The position numbers and the translations under genes were made by a program. The notes beneath the pieces are model-generated. The model was not told the DNA's origin, did not search any database, and worked only from the letters and a program-made list of their open reading frames with translations. Positions 1-9,161 of a stretch of DNA of 64,000 nt are shown here, piece by piece. Origin of the DNA: Nitrospinaceae bacterium (GTDB lineage Bacteria; Nitrospinota; Nitrospinia; Nitrospinales; VA-1); NCBI GenBank assembly GCA_029261595.1, contig JAJDAZ010000012.1:16588-80587 (forward strand). Reading direction: 5' to 3'. Positions within the stretch are counted from its first letter, which is position 1. Each line of letters begins with the position of its first letter.

Positions 1-432
1 CAATCACGCTGTGAAGAAATATCCGCTGGAACGGGTGGGCGCGACGTGCTGATCCATCTGACGCTGACCGGGCGCGCCGAAGCGCATGAAGAACTCCTGC
101 ACGCTGACAATGCGGGAGAACTGGCTGAAAAAATTCAATCCGATTTTGAAAACAGAACCCCCGCCATCTGGACAGCTTTGAAATTCGAAACCCAGGGGAC
201 CTACGATGTCGATGCTTTACGGCAGGGCAACGATTTTATCGCGGACCTGATCACGCTCTACGATGAAGTTGAAAACAGGCCCGGGGCGGATGATTTTCGT
301 GAGACCTTGAAGCCGGTTTTTGAAACTTGGTCCGGAAAAAAATATCTGGACACATTTTCTGATAACGAAAGGCAGGAACTGTTGTTACAGGCACGCAACC
401 TCACTCTGGACCAACTGTTGAAAAAAGATTGA
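1..432 (+). CDS. C-terminal end of an SbcD/YhaO-like DNA repair metallophosphoesterase (partial)
   Basis: The reading frame is open from base 1, so this is the 3' end of a gene that starts outside the window. About 143 residues are visible and none of the catalytic phosphoesterase motifs are included. The assignment rests on the position 18 bases upstream of a YhaN-like ATPase, the usual SbcD/YhaO-SbcC/YhaN pairing, and on a C-terminal region of mixed beta strands and acidic helices of the kind that follows the nuclease domain in YhaO proteins. The GTG at 46 is an internal valine codon and probably not the start. The family-level call is inference. Confidence 0.6.
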   Translation, partial: QSRCEEISAGTGGRDVLIHLTLTGRAEAHEELLHADNAGELAEKIQSDFENRTPAIWTALKFETQGTYDVDALRQGNDFIADLITLYDEVENRPGADDFRETLKPVFETWSGKKYLDTFSDNERQELLLQARNLTLDQLLKKD

Positions 433-450
433 TTCTAAGAGTTTTGACCC

Positions 451-3150
451 ATGCAAATACGAGAATTAAATATTGATGGTTTCGGAGTTTTTTCCGACAA
501 ACAGGTGACCGGTCTCACCGACGGACTCAATGTCATTTATGGAGAGAACGAAGCGGGAAAAACCACACTGATCGAATTCATTCGCCGGATGTTTTTCGGG
601 GCCGCTAGAAAAAGCAAGGGGTACAATCTCTATTCCCCTTTAAATGGAGGCAGGCATGGCGGGCGGCTGAAATGCCAGTCAGCCTCTAAAGAAACCTTTC
701 AGGTGTCCCGGACATTTTCCGGTAAAGAGGATATTGATATTTCCCCCGCTGTCGCCGGGTTTACGGGGCAGGCGGCATTGACCTCGATTTTAGATAATGC
801 CTCGGCAAATATATTTCAAAATATTTTTGCGTTCACGCTCGATGAACTGCAAAGTTTCAATTCCCTGGAAGAAGGGGAAATCAAAAACCGTATTTACGGC
901 GCAGAGCTTGGGCTTGGAACCGTTTCGTTGAAGGAGGTGGAGGAATCCATCGATAAACCGGCGAAGGAAATTTTTCTTCCAAAGGGAAAGAAAACACAAA
1001 CCCATCTTCTGTTAAAAGAAATACAAAGGATTGAACAGGAAATCCAAACCATACAGACCCAGGTGCAGGAATACGATCGTTTGACGCGCCAGTGGGAGAC
1101 CTGCAAAAAAGAGCAACGTCCCCGGCAGGAAAAAATTGATTCCCTGGAAGTGGAAAAAAGAAATCTGGAAACCCGCAAAGAGTTGTACCCGGTGGTGCGG
1201 GAAATGCACGACATTGAAGCGGACATCAATAAAACAGGGGAGGTCGTTGAAATTCCTTCTTCGGGGCTGAAAACTCTGGACGCTTGGGTCGAGGAGAGAA
1301 AAAGTCTCCTGTTGCGCCTCGATGAAGAGGAAAGTCAGGTGAATGCCATCAGGATCGAACAAGGCTCCCTGTCCGTCAATCATGATTTGCTGGGCCACGA
1401 AGCGGACATCATTCACCTGCAACAATCCATCCAGTCCATAAATTCCTCCCTGAAAGATTCTGGAACGCTCGAGCAGGAAAAAACGGTTCTGGAAAAAGAA
1501 ATCCAGGCGGACCTGCAGGAAATCGGCGACCCCTGGGACAGGGAAAAGGTTTTGAACTTTACTGAGTTCAACCGGGATAAAATTTCCGAGATTGAATCCT
1601 TCTTAAAAGCGTTTGAGAGCCACCGGCTGGACGTGACCAAAGCCCGCGACCGGCTGGAAAATCATCAGGAGCAAAGGGTGCGGGAGCAATCCAAAGGCTG
1701 GAACCTTCCCTCCTGGTTGAAAGCCATTGCCAGCGGTTTCACTGGATTGGGGCTGGTGGGCCTCATCTGGGGTGGGCTGGAGATGAATGTCCCGCTTCTG
1801 GTGGTCTCCCTGGTGGTGACAGTTTTTGGTCTGTTCTTTTTCTGGAAAATGGTGGCGGATAAAAAAGGGTTTGCCCGCGTTGACCATCTGGAAAATTCGC
1901 TGAAGGAAAAGTTGAGTCAGACAGAGGTGGCGGAGGATCAAAAGAAATCGGAATGGCGGACCTGGTTGAAAGCCATGGCGTTCGCTGAAACCCTGGAGCC
2001 TCTGGGTGCGCAGGAATTTGCAAACGCCTTGAAAGAGATCAAAAGAAAATTTCTGAATAAGACGGATATCGAACGGCGAATGGCCGACATGCAGGCCTTT
2101 TTGTCAGGGATCACCCACCGGATTGAAAAAATAAAACCCTGCCTGCCCGATACCTGCTTTGAAGGTTCTGTGTCCGCCAATATAGAGATCATCAGCCGAA
2201 TGTTCGCCGAGGCTAAAGAAAACCTGATCGGTAAAAACAGGACGGAGAAACTCGTCCAGCAACAGGTATACAAAATAGACAAACTCAAAAGTCAGTTGAG
2301 GGAAGTGGAAACTTCGCTCAAGGAAATGGTTCAAAAAGCCGGCGCGGAGGACGAAGCGGATTACCGGGAAAAGTTTGATCTTTTTATCAAGCGAAATTCC
2401 CTGCTGGAACAGGCGGAACGTAAGAGGAGCATGATTCAGATGCGGGTGGGGGGTGGTTCGCGTTATGAACAGTTCCTAAAGGAGATCGACTCAAAGTCGC
2501 CCGATGAAATAATGGATGAATTGAATCAAGTCGCACACCGGCTAGATGCGGTGCAACAGGAAAAAAGCCACGTGGACCAAACCATTGGGGCCATCCGCAA
2601 TCAACTCGATCAAGTCGCGTCCAACGACGAGATGCTGATCAAGCAGGGAGAACTGGAGGTTAAAAAGCAAAAACTGAGAGAAGCCGTGAAACAATGGGCG
2701 ACGGCGAAAATTGCCCTCGCCATGCTGGATTCGGCAAAAAAAGAATACGAGAAAACCCGCCAGCCGGGGGTGCTGAAATCGGCGGAGTCTGTTTTTGCAG
2801 AAATCACCGCCGGAAAATATCTGCGGATCGTCAAGCCTTTGGATGAGGATGAAATTTTCATTCAAAATACGCACGGGGTGCAAACGAAGGTCTCAGAAAC
2901 CAGCCGGGGGACCCGCGAACAACTTTACCTCTGCATGCGCCTGGGACTGATTGAAGAGTATGAATCGCGGTCGGAACCTTTGCCCCTTGTCATGGACGAT
3001 GTCCTGGTGAATTTTGACGATTCGAGAAAAGTCAAAGTGATCGAGACCTTGACACGATTCTCCAAAAGCCGGCAGATCATCGTGCTCACCTGCCATAAAG
3101 CCTCGCTGGATGCCTATCTAAAAGCCGGGGCCACGCGAATCCGGATTTGA
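451..3150 (+). CDS. YhaN-like SMC/AAA family ATPase (SbcC-like partner of the upstream nuclease)
   Basis: This 899-residue protein has an N-terminal Walker A motif (GENEAGKT, residues 31-38), a long central coiled coil, and at about residue 847 a Walker B segment (LPLVMDDVLVNFDD) preceded by an ABC-type signature region (SRGTREQLYL). That is the split-ATPase layout of SbcC/Rad50/YhaN proteins. The coiled coil is broken at about residues 425-470 by two hydrophobic segments that could form a membrane hairpin, as in B. subtilis YhaN. It starts 18 bases after the upstream nuclease gene, so the two probably form one operon and act together on DNA ends, perhaps at the membrane. Start ATG is clear; there is little doubt about the family. 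Confidence 0.88.
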   Translation: MQIRELNIDGFGVFSDKQVTGLTDGLNVIYGENEAGKTTLIEFIRRMFFGAARKSKGYNLYSPLNGGRHGGRLKCQSASKETFQVSRTFSGKEDIDISPAVAGFTGQAALTSILDNASANIFQNIFAFTLDELQSFNSLEEGEIKNRIYGAELGLGTVSLKEVEESIDKPAKEIFLPKGKKTQTHLLLKEIQRIEQEIQTIQTQVQEYDRLTRQWETCKKEQRPRQEKIDSLEVEKRNLETRKELYPVVREMHDIEADINKTGEVVEIPSSGLKTLDAWVEERKSLLLRLDEEESQVNAIRIEQGSLSVNHDLLGHEADIIHLQQSIQSINSSLKDSGTLEQEKTVLEKEIQADLQEIGDPWDREKVLNFTEFNRDKISEIESFLKAFESHRLDVTKARDRLENHQEQRVREQSKGWNLPSWLKAIASGFTGLGLVGLIWGGLEMNVPLLVVSLVVTVFGLFFFWKMVADKKGFARVDHLENSLKEKLSQTEVAEDQKKSEWRTWLKAMAFAETLEPLGAQEFANALKEIKRKFLNKTDIERRMADMQAFLSGITHRIEKIKPCLPDTCFEGSVSANIEIISRMFAEAKENLIGKNRTEKLVQQQVYKIDKLKSQLREVETSLKEMVQKAGAEDEADYREKFDLFIKRNSLLEQAERKRSMIQMRVGGGSRYEQFLKEIDSKSPDEIMDELNQVAHRLDAVQQEKSHVDQTIGAIRNQLDQVASNDEMLIKQGELEVKKQKLREAVKQWATAKIALAMLDSAKKEYEKTRQPGVLKSAESVFAEITAGKYLRIVKPLDEDEIFIQNTHGVQTKVSETSRGTREQLYLCMRLGLIEEYESRSEPLPLVMDDVLVNFDDSRKVKVIETLTRFSKSRQIIVLTCHKASLDAYLKAGATRIRI

Positions 3151-3307
3151 TGCGAGTGCCGGAAACGGCGTTGAATCAGGTCCTTTCAAAATAATTTTCG
3201 CGAAATATTCCAGTAAGGTTTTGAGGCATTTATCGACTGAGTAGGCGATGAGATTTCAATTTCCTGTATTGATTGCAATGGATGTCATCCTTTGCTAGGG
3301 TAAATGT

Positions 3308-4219
3308 ATGGATGCTATAAACCAGACGTTGGATTCTGAGCCTGGGAAAAATTCCGGGACAAAAATTCCCGAAGTTCCGCTCATTCGGCTGGAAACTTTG
3401 TGGATGCAGGTGGGGGGGACTTTGTGCAATCTGCAATGCACCCATTGCTTCATCAGTTGCGGTCCGCAAAACCATACCCATGAGATGATGACCCTCCAGC
3501 AGGTGAAGACGACTCTGGAGGAATCGAAAGAGTTGGGCGTCCAAGATTATTACATCACCGGCGGCGAAGTATTTATCAATCCCGAAATATTTGAAATTCT
3601 TGAAGCTATTCTTTCCTTCGGCCCTCTGGATGTGCTCACCAACGGAACGTTGATCACCCAGGAGAAGGCAGAAAAGCTGAAGGAGATTCAGGGTAGATCA
3701 GACCATCCGCTCAGGTTTCGCGTCAGCATGGAAAGTTTTGACGAAGCGGAAAACGACAAGATCCGCGGTCAAGGGGCTTATCGGCGTGCGGTCGAGGGTA
3801 TCCGCAATCTGTCGGAATCGGGGTTTTCGCCCATTCTGACAATCACCCGTAATTGGGACGAAAAAAGCGACGCGGAGATGGAAGGCAGGTTTCTCGACTT
3901 TTTAAAACAAAATAAAGTTCAAAAGCCGCGCATAAAAATTCTTCCAGGGTTTCTGCTCGGCAGGCTGGCGGAAAATATTCGCCAATATCAGGATGACGAG
4001 TACGTGACGGAAAAATGTTTTGAAGACTTTGACATGACCAATCTGCAATGTTCCTCTTCCCGGATGGTCACCGGAAAAGGCGTCTATGTCTGTCCCATCC
4101 TGGTGGAACACGATACTGCAAAAATGGGGGACACCCTTAAAGATACTCTGCATCCCTTCCCCATGGCGCATTCTGCCTGCTACACCTGCCGCGTCACCGG
4201 CATGACCTGCAAATCCTGA
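3308..4219 (+). CDS. Radical SAM protein with a C-terminal cysteine-rich (SPASM-like) segment
   Basis: Residues 40-47 carry the radical SAM 4Fe-4S motif CX3CX2C (C40, C44, C47), followed by a GGE-type motif (YYITGGEVFI) in the next strand-helix unit, as in the AdoMet radical barrel. The last 60 residues hold five further cysteines, including YTCRVTGMTCKS at the end, which suggests an auxiliary iron-sulfur site of Twitch/SPASM type. At 303 residues the length fits. The ATG is preceded by AGGG at a good distance. It stands alone between two intergenic hairpins, so no partner peptide or pathway is indicated. The substrate is unknown. Confidence 0.82.
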   Translation: MDAINQTLDSEPGKNSGTKIPEVPLIRLETLWMQVGGTLCNLQCTHCFISCGPQNHTHEMMTLQQVKTTLEESKELGVQDYYITGGEVFINPEIFEILEAILSFGPLDVLTNGTLITQEKAEKLKEIQGRSDHPLRFRVSMESFDEAENDKIRGQGAYRRAVEGIRNLSESGFSPILTITRNWDEKSDAEMEGRFLDFLKQNKVQKPRIKILPGFLLGRLAENIRQYQDDEYVTEKCFEDFDMTNLQCSSSRMVTGKGVYVCPILVEHDTAKMGDTLKDTLHPFPMAHSACYTCRVTGMTCKS

Positions 4220-4305
4220 CTCCCGTACCGGGAGAGAGGAACTACAGATGAACACAGATAAACATAGATGCTTGTATATTATCAGTGTGGTATTTTCAGG
4301 GCCTC

Positions 4306-4353
4306 GCGTAGCGTCAGGCCCAAGCTTCTTCCCCGCCTGGCGGGGCCTTTTCT
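4306..4353 (+). terminator. Hairpin cluster ending in a probable rho-independent terminator
   Basis: Two hairpins follow the radical SAM gene. The first pairs GGGCCT with AGGCCC around a CGCGTAGCGTC loop. The second pairs CCCCGC with GCGGGG around CTG and is followed by CCTTTTCT, a reasonable terminator tail. The bases before it (4247-4270) match a dispersed motif, GATGAACACAGAT, that also occurs in the large inverted repeat near 22.7 kb. Confidence 0.6.
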
Positions 4354-4423
4354 ATTGAGTCGCTTAGGCTAAGCGTGATAGCATTTACCAGCTTTTAATC
4401 CACTCACCACAAAAGAACTTTTT

Positions 4424-4978
4424 ATGGCTTTAATGCATTCCACCATGGCGCCGCTGGGCAGTGTCGCCCAGGATTTTTTGCTTTTCGGGGTTGATGGGGA
4501 AAAGTATTCCCTGGACAGCTTCAAGGAAAAGCGAATTCTGGTGGTTATTTTTATGTGCAATCATTGTCCTTATGTGAAGGCCGTGGTCCCGCGCCTGATC
4601 GACCTGCAAAATAAAATGTCAGACCAGGGGGGCCAGTTGGTGGGCATCAACTCAAACGATGCTTCGCGTTACCCGGACGACTCCTTTGAGAACATGAAAA
4701 AAACCGCGCAGGAAAAGAAAATCAACTTCCCATACTTATTTGATGAAACTCAGGAAACCGCCAAAACTTACGACGCCGTTTGCACGCCCGACATATATTT
4801 GTATGGCGCGGAACGCACCCTGCTGTATCGTGGGCGAATCGATGATAACTGGGAGCATCCCGAAAAAGTGATCCAAAGGGATTTAGAGGCAGCCATCGAA
4901 TCCGCGCTTCAAGGAAAAGAAATACCCAAAGAGCAGATCCCGTCCATGGGCTGTTCCATCAAATGGAAGCAAAACTAA
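4424..4978 (+). CDS. Thioredoxin-family protein (AhpC/TSA-like fold)
   Basis: This 184-residue protein has a redox motif CNHCP (C45 and C48) at the start of the helix after the first core strand, in the context FMCNHCPYVKAVVPRL. That context is characteristic of a widespread cytosolic thioredoxin-like family. There is no signal peptide or membrane segment, so it probably acts in the cytoplasm as a peroxidase or disulfide reductase; which is not clear from sequence. A later in-frame methionine at residue 4 or 8 is an alternative start. It ends 10 bases before the UPF0182 gene and may share its transcript. Confidence 0.82.
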   Translation: MALMHSTMAPLGSVAQDFLLFGVDGEKYSLDSFKEKRILVVIFMCNHCPYVKAVVPRLIDLQNKMSDQGGQLVGINSNDASRYPDDSFENMKKTAQEKKINFPYLFDETQETAKTYDAVCTPDIYLYGAERTLLYRGRIDDNWEHPEKVIQRDLEAAIESALQGKEIPKEQIPSMGCSIKWKQN

Positions 4979-4988
4979 AAAGGAACCA

Positions 4989-7736
4989 ATGGAAAAGATA
5001 AAAAAGTGGTTGTTCATCCTTGCAGGCGTGGTGGTCATTGGCTCCCTGTTTGCTGACAAAATCCTGGTTTTTTATATAGACTTGCTCTGGTTCGAAAACC
5101 TGGGATTCGAATCGGTTCTCTGGACTACCGTGGGGGCACAATTAGGATTGGGCCTGTTGATGGCGGTTTTGTTTTTTGTGTCCACCTATTTCATTCTTCG
5201 TTCTATATATACCAGAACATCGCATCTTCCCATACTGCTCTCCGACCAGGTCAAAAGAGAGCTCCCGTTCTTAGACCTGATGGCATCGAACTTAAAGCCG
5301 CTGGTCCTTTTGGGCCCGTTGGTGATCGCCGCAATGACCGGTTTGGTGATGTCGCAGAAGTGGGACGTGCTGTTGAAATTTTTCAGTGCCGTTCCTTTTG
5401 GCCAGGTCGATCCCGTTTTTGGCCAGGATTATTCTTTTTATCTGTTCCATCTGCCTTTATGGGTTCTGGTGAAGTCGGTCCTATGGGAAGGTCTGGTGGT
5501 GGTTTCCATCGGCGTCGGGCTGATCTATTTTTTCAAGCGCTTCGTGTACCTTGGGCCGAGTGGCGTAGTTGTTTTGCCCGAAGCGAGGCGCACCCTGCTG
5601 TTGCTTGTGATGTGTTTCTTTTTATTGATGGCGGCGGATTTTTATTTTCAGCGCTTTGGCCTGTTGACAGAGGGCAACGGCGTGGTCGCCGGGATCAGCT
5701 TCTCGGATGACTTTGGGCGTCTCCCGCTTCTGGTCCTCATGTCGGTGGTGGCCCTTTTAGGCGCGGCTCTCAGCCTGCTAACCATGTTTTCCGGAGGGTA
5801 CAAGAAAGTCGTGCTGACCGCTGCCGGTCTCGCTGTTCTTTATTTTGGCGGCAATGTGTATCCCACTATTTTACAAAAGTTCATTGTTTCCCCCAACGAG
5901 CTGATAAAAGAAACGCCTTATATCGAACACACCATCGCCGGTTCTCTCCTGGGCTATGGCCTGGACCAGACCGAGAACCATGTTCTGGAAGGGACGGCCT
6001 CCCTCACTGCGGAAAATATCAAAGCCAACGCCCCGACCATTGAAAATATCCGGCTCTGGGACCAAGGACCTTTATTGGATACCCTGGGGCAGATTCAGGA
6101 AATTCGAACTTATTATCAATTTAATTCGGTGGACAACGACCGATATTTGATCGACGGCGTTTATCGCCAGACTTTGTTGTCGCCCCGGGAATTGCTTTCC
6201 TCCAGTCTTCCCAACCGCACATGGATCAACGAGCACCTGACCTTCACCCACGGGTACGGGGTTTCTCTGAGCCCTGTGAATCAGGTGACGCCCGAGGGCC
6301 TTCCGGTCTTGTTGATTAAGGACATCCCCCCTCAATCCAGTGTGGATTTGACCATCACTCGTCCGGAAATTTATTATGGCGAATTGCCGAACGATCATGT
6401 TTTTGTCAATACAGGCACTAAGGAATTTGATTACCCGGAAGGGGAAAGGAATGTTTATAAAGATTATCAGGGCAAAGGCGGAGTCACCATAGGGTCATTC
6501 CTGCGCAAAGTCATATTGGCCGCGCGTTTCAAAACCATGAAAATCCTGTTCTCCGAGGACATTGAAAATGACAGCCGGGTGCTGATGTACCGCAATATCA
6601 CCGAGCGCGTACAAAAAGTGGTGCCGTTTCTAAGGTTGGACAATGATCCTTATCTGGTTATTTCCGAAGGCCGTCTGGTGTGGATTTATGACGCCTACAC
6701 GGTGAGCGACCGGTTTCCCTATTCAGAAATGATTCCCAACTTCGGAAACTATGTGAGGAATTCCGTAAAAATTGCGATCGACGCTTACGAAGGGTCCATG
6801 GATTTTTATGTTTCCGATTCCAAAGATCCGATCATCCAGACTTATCGCGATATCTTTCCCAATCTATTTAAAGACCTTGAGGAGATGCCAGAAGATTTGA
6901 AAAGCCACATTCGTTATCCATCCGACCTGTTTGCGATTCAAACCTTCATTTATGCGACTTACCATATGAAGACCCCGCAGGTGTTTTATAACAAGGAAGA
7001 CCAGTGGGAGATTCCTGAGATTGATGGCAAGATTATGCAACCCTATTACACGATCATGAAACTGCCCTCCAAGGAAAAGGAAGAATACATTCTCATGCTT
7101 CCTTTCACTCCGAAGGGAAAGAGCAATCTTTCCGCGTGGATGGTGGCAAGGAGCGATGGGGACGACTACGGAAAACTGGTGGTGTATACCTTCCCAAAAC
7201 AAAGACTGATTTACGGTCCCAGCCAGATCGTTGCGAGGATCAATCAGGAAGCGGAAGTTTCCCGGCAAATTTCTTTGTGGGACCAGCGCGGCTCCAGTGT
7301 CATTCAGGGAAATCTGCTGGTCATCCCAATAGAGGAATCCCTCATTTACGTGCGCCCCTTATATCTCAAGGCGGATGCGGGAAAAATTCCTGAGCTGAAA
7401 CGGGTCATAGTCGGGTATGAAGATAACATCGCTATGGAAAAAACTCTCGAGGAAGCCCTGCAAAAAATATTCGGCGGTCTCATGGGGGAAAAGGAAGGAA
7501 TGGTCAGCGAAAGACCGGGACTTTCTGCCGCGTCGATTGCAAGCGAGAAAGGCGTCGTGCTCAGCCAGTCCGATTATACAAAGATCAAGAGAATTTTTGA
7601 GCGCGTGATGGGGGCGCAGACGGAACTGGACCAATCACTTGCCAGTTATAAAAAGGACCTGCAATCTCTTGGTGAGGTATTGGAAGAGGCTGAAGCGGGA
7701 AAGAAAGAAATCGAGAGAGCCCCTGTGGCGGAGTGA
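4989..7736 (+). CDS. UPF0182 family large integral membrane protein
   Basis: The N-terminal third (about residues 1-300) holds around seven hydrophobic segments, and the remaining 600 residues are soluble and rich in beta-type sequence, with the conserved stretch SPNELIKETPYI at about residue 300 and WDQGPLLDTLGQIQEIRTYY near residue 360. That layout and the 915-residue length match UPF0182, a family of unknown function in many bacteria. The C-terminal 70 residues are charged and helical. AGGA stands just before the ATG. It converges with purF, with only 12 bases between stop codons. Confidence 0.9.
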   Translation: MEKIKKWLFILAGVVVIGSLFADKILVFYIDLLWFENLGFESVLWTTVGAQLGLGLLMAVLFFVSTYFILRSIYTRTSHLPILLSDQVKRELPFLDLMASNLKPLVLLGPLVIAAMTGLVMSQKWDVLLKFFSAVPFGQVDPVFGQDYSFYLFHLPLWVLVKSVLWEGLVVVSIGVGLIYFFKRFVYLGPSGVVVLPEARRTLLLLVMCFFLLMAADFYFQRFGLLTEGNGVVAGISFSDDFGRLPLLVLMSVVALLGAALSLLTMFSGGYKKVVLTAAGLAVLYFGGNVYPTILQKFIVSPNELIKETPYIEHTIAGSLLGYGLDQTENHVLEGTASLTAENIKANAPTIENIRLWDQGPLLDTLGQIQEIRTYYQFNSVDNDRYLIDGVYRQTLLSPRELLSSSLPNRTWINEHLTFTHGYGVSLSPVNQVTPEGLPVLLIKDIPPQSSVDLTITRPEIYYGELPNDHVFVNTGTKEFDYPEGERNVYKDYQGKGGVTIGSFLRKVILAARFKTMKILFSEDIENDSRVLMYRNITERVQKVVPFLRLDNDPYLVISEGRLVWIYDAYTVSDRFPYSEMIPNFGNYVRNSVKIAIDAYEGSMDFYVSDSKDPIIQTYRDIFPNLFKDLEEMPEDLKSHIRYPSDLFAIQTFIYATYHMKTPQVFYNKEDQWEIPEIDGKIMQPYYTIMKLPSKEKEEYILMLPFTPKGKSNLSAWMVARSDGDDYGKLVVYTFPKQRLIYGPSQIVARINQEAEVSRQISLWDQRGSSVIQGNLLVIPIEESLIYVRPLYLKADAGKIPELKRVIVGYEDNIAMEKTLEEALQKIFGGLMGEKEGMVSERPGLSAASIASEKGVVLSQSDYTKIKRIFERVMGAQTELDQSLASYKKDLQSLGEVLEEAEAGKKEIERAPVAE

Positions 7737-7748
7737 TGGGAAATCGAG

Positions 7749-9161
7749 TTATTGTTGCCCGGCCAGGAACAGGTTCAGTTGTTCGACGTCGGGTTTATTA
7801 TCTTCTATTTTTACCGGATAATTGCCGTCAAAACAGGCGGTGCAGAAGTTATCCCGGTGATCGCTGAATACGGACAATAATTTTTCAATGCCGATATAGT
7901 GCACCGAATCAGCATCTAAAAAGTTCTTGATTCCTTCAAGGTCATATTTGGAGGCGAGCAACTCGTCTCTGTTTGGCGTGTCGATACCGTAGAAGCAGGA
8001 ATGCAGTATCGGTGGAGAACTGATACGCAAATGAACTTCCTTTGCCCCCGCCTCTCGGATCATTTTCACGATTTTACGGCTGGTGGTGCCGCGCACGATC
8101 GAATCGTCTATGATCGCGACTCTTTTTCCCTCGATCACCGGCTTGACGGCGTTCAGTTTCACCTTGACCCCAAAATGGCGTATCTGCGATTGCGGTTCGA
8201 TGAACGTCCGCCCCACGTAATGATTGCGAATGAGGCCCATGTCAAAAGGAATTCCCGATTCCTCGGAAAATCCCAGTGCGGAAATCACTCCTGAGTCCGG
8301 GACGGGAACGATCAGGTCCACATCAGCGGGATACTCCTGCGCCAGAGCCCGGCCCATGGCTTTTCGGCTCTCATAAACGGATTGGTTGAACAGAAAACTG
8401 TCCGGCCTGGAAAAATAAATGTGCTCAAAAACGCATTGCTTGGTCGGCGTTTTCTGGAACGGGAAATAGGAGGTCAACCCATCTTTATTGATGAGCAGTA
8501 ACTCTCCCGGTTCAATTTCGCGGATGAATTCCCCTTCGATCAAATCGAAGACACAGGATTCGGAAGCGACAATGTAGGACCCATCGAGTTTTCCCAGACA
8601 CAGGGGGCGAAAACCATGTGGGTCGCGGGCGGCGACGAGTTCATCTTCCGTCATCAGGAGGAGGGAATACGCTCCTTTCACCTGTTTCAAAGCGGTTGCC
8701 GCGCGGTCGGCAAAACTCTCATCCTTAGCCTGGGCCATTAAATGAACGACGACTTCGCTGTCATTGGTGGACGTGAATATGGCCCCAGTAGAGACGAGTT
8801 CCTTTCGGATAGAGTTGGCATTGACAAGATTGCCATTATGGGCTAATGCCAGCGATCCTTCCGAATAGTTGATCAGGCACGGCTGGGCGTTGTGCACGGC
8901 ACTGTCACCGGCAGTGGAATAGCGGTTGTGGCCCAGAGCCATATGACCATTGAGCCTTTGCAGGCGGTCGTCATTAAACACATCCGCCACTTTCCCCATG
9001 CCAACTTCCAGGTGCAGTTTTCCCTCGTGGCTGGAAACGATGCCCGCGCTTTCCTGACCCCGGTGTTGTAGCGAATAAAGCCCCAGGTAAGCCAGATTGG
9101 CGGCTTCCGGGTGATCAAAAATGCCAACGACCCCACATTCATCATGAAACTTGTCTAGCAT
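7749..9161 (-). CDS. purF: Amidophosphoribosyltransferase
   Basis: PurF transfers the amide nitrogen of glutamine to PRPP, the first committed step of purine synthesis. The N-terminal nucleophile is C9 in HDECGVVG, after a short propeptide that would be removed. The PRTase domain carries the PRPP loop [16 protein letters not shown]. Cysteines at [11 protein letters not shown] (the C before it), HSCFYG and FCTACFDG match the 4Fe-4S ligands of the B. subtilis-type enzyme, so it is probably an iron-sulfur, oxygen-sensitive form. The start overlaps the end of purL by 20 bases, showing translational coupling. 470 residues is normal. Confidence 0.96.
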   Translation of the reverse strand: MLDKFHDECGVVGIFDHPEAANLAYLGLYSLQHRGQESAGIVSSHEGKLHLEVGMGKVADVFNDDRLQRLNGHMALGHNRYSTAGDSAVHNAQPCLINYSEGSLALAHNGNLVNANSIRKELVSTGAIFTSTNDSEVVVHLMAQAKDESFADRAATALKQVKGAYSLLLMTEDELVAARDPHGFRPLCLGKLDGSYIVASESCVFDLIEGEFIREIEPGELLLINKDGLTSYFPFQKTPTKQCVFEHIYFSRPDSFLFNQSVYESRKAMGRALAQEYPADVDLIVPVPDSGVISALGFSEESGIPFDMGLIRNHYVGRTFIEPQSQIRHFGVKVKLNAVKPVIEGKRVAIIDDSIVRGTTSRKIVKMIREAGAKEVHLRISSPPILHSCFYGIDTPNRDELLASKYDLEGIKNFLDADSVHYIGIEKLLSVFSDHRDNFCTACFDGNYPVKIEDNKPDVEQLNLFLAGQQ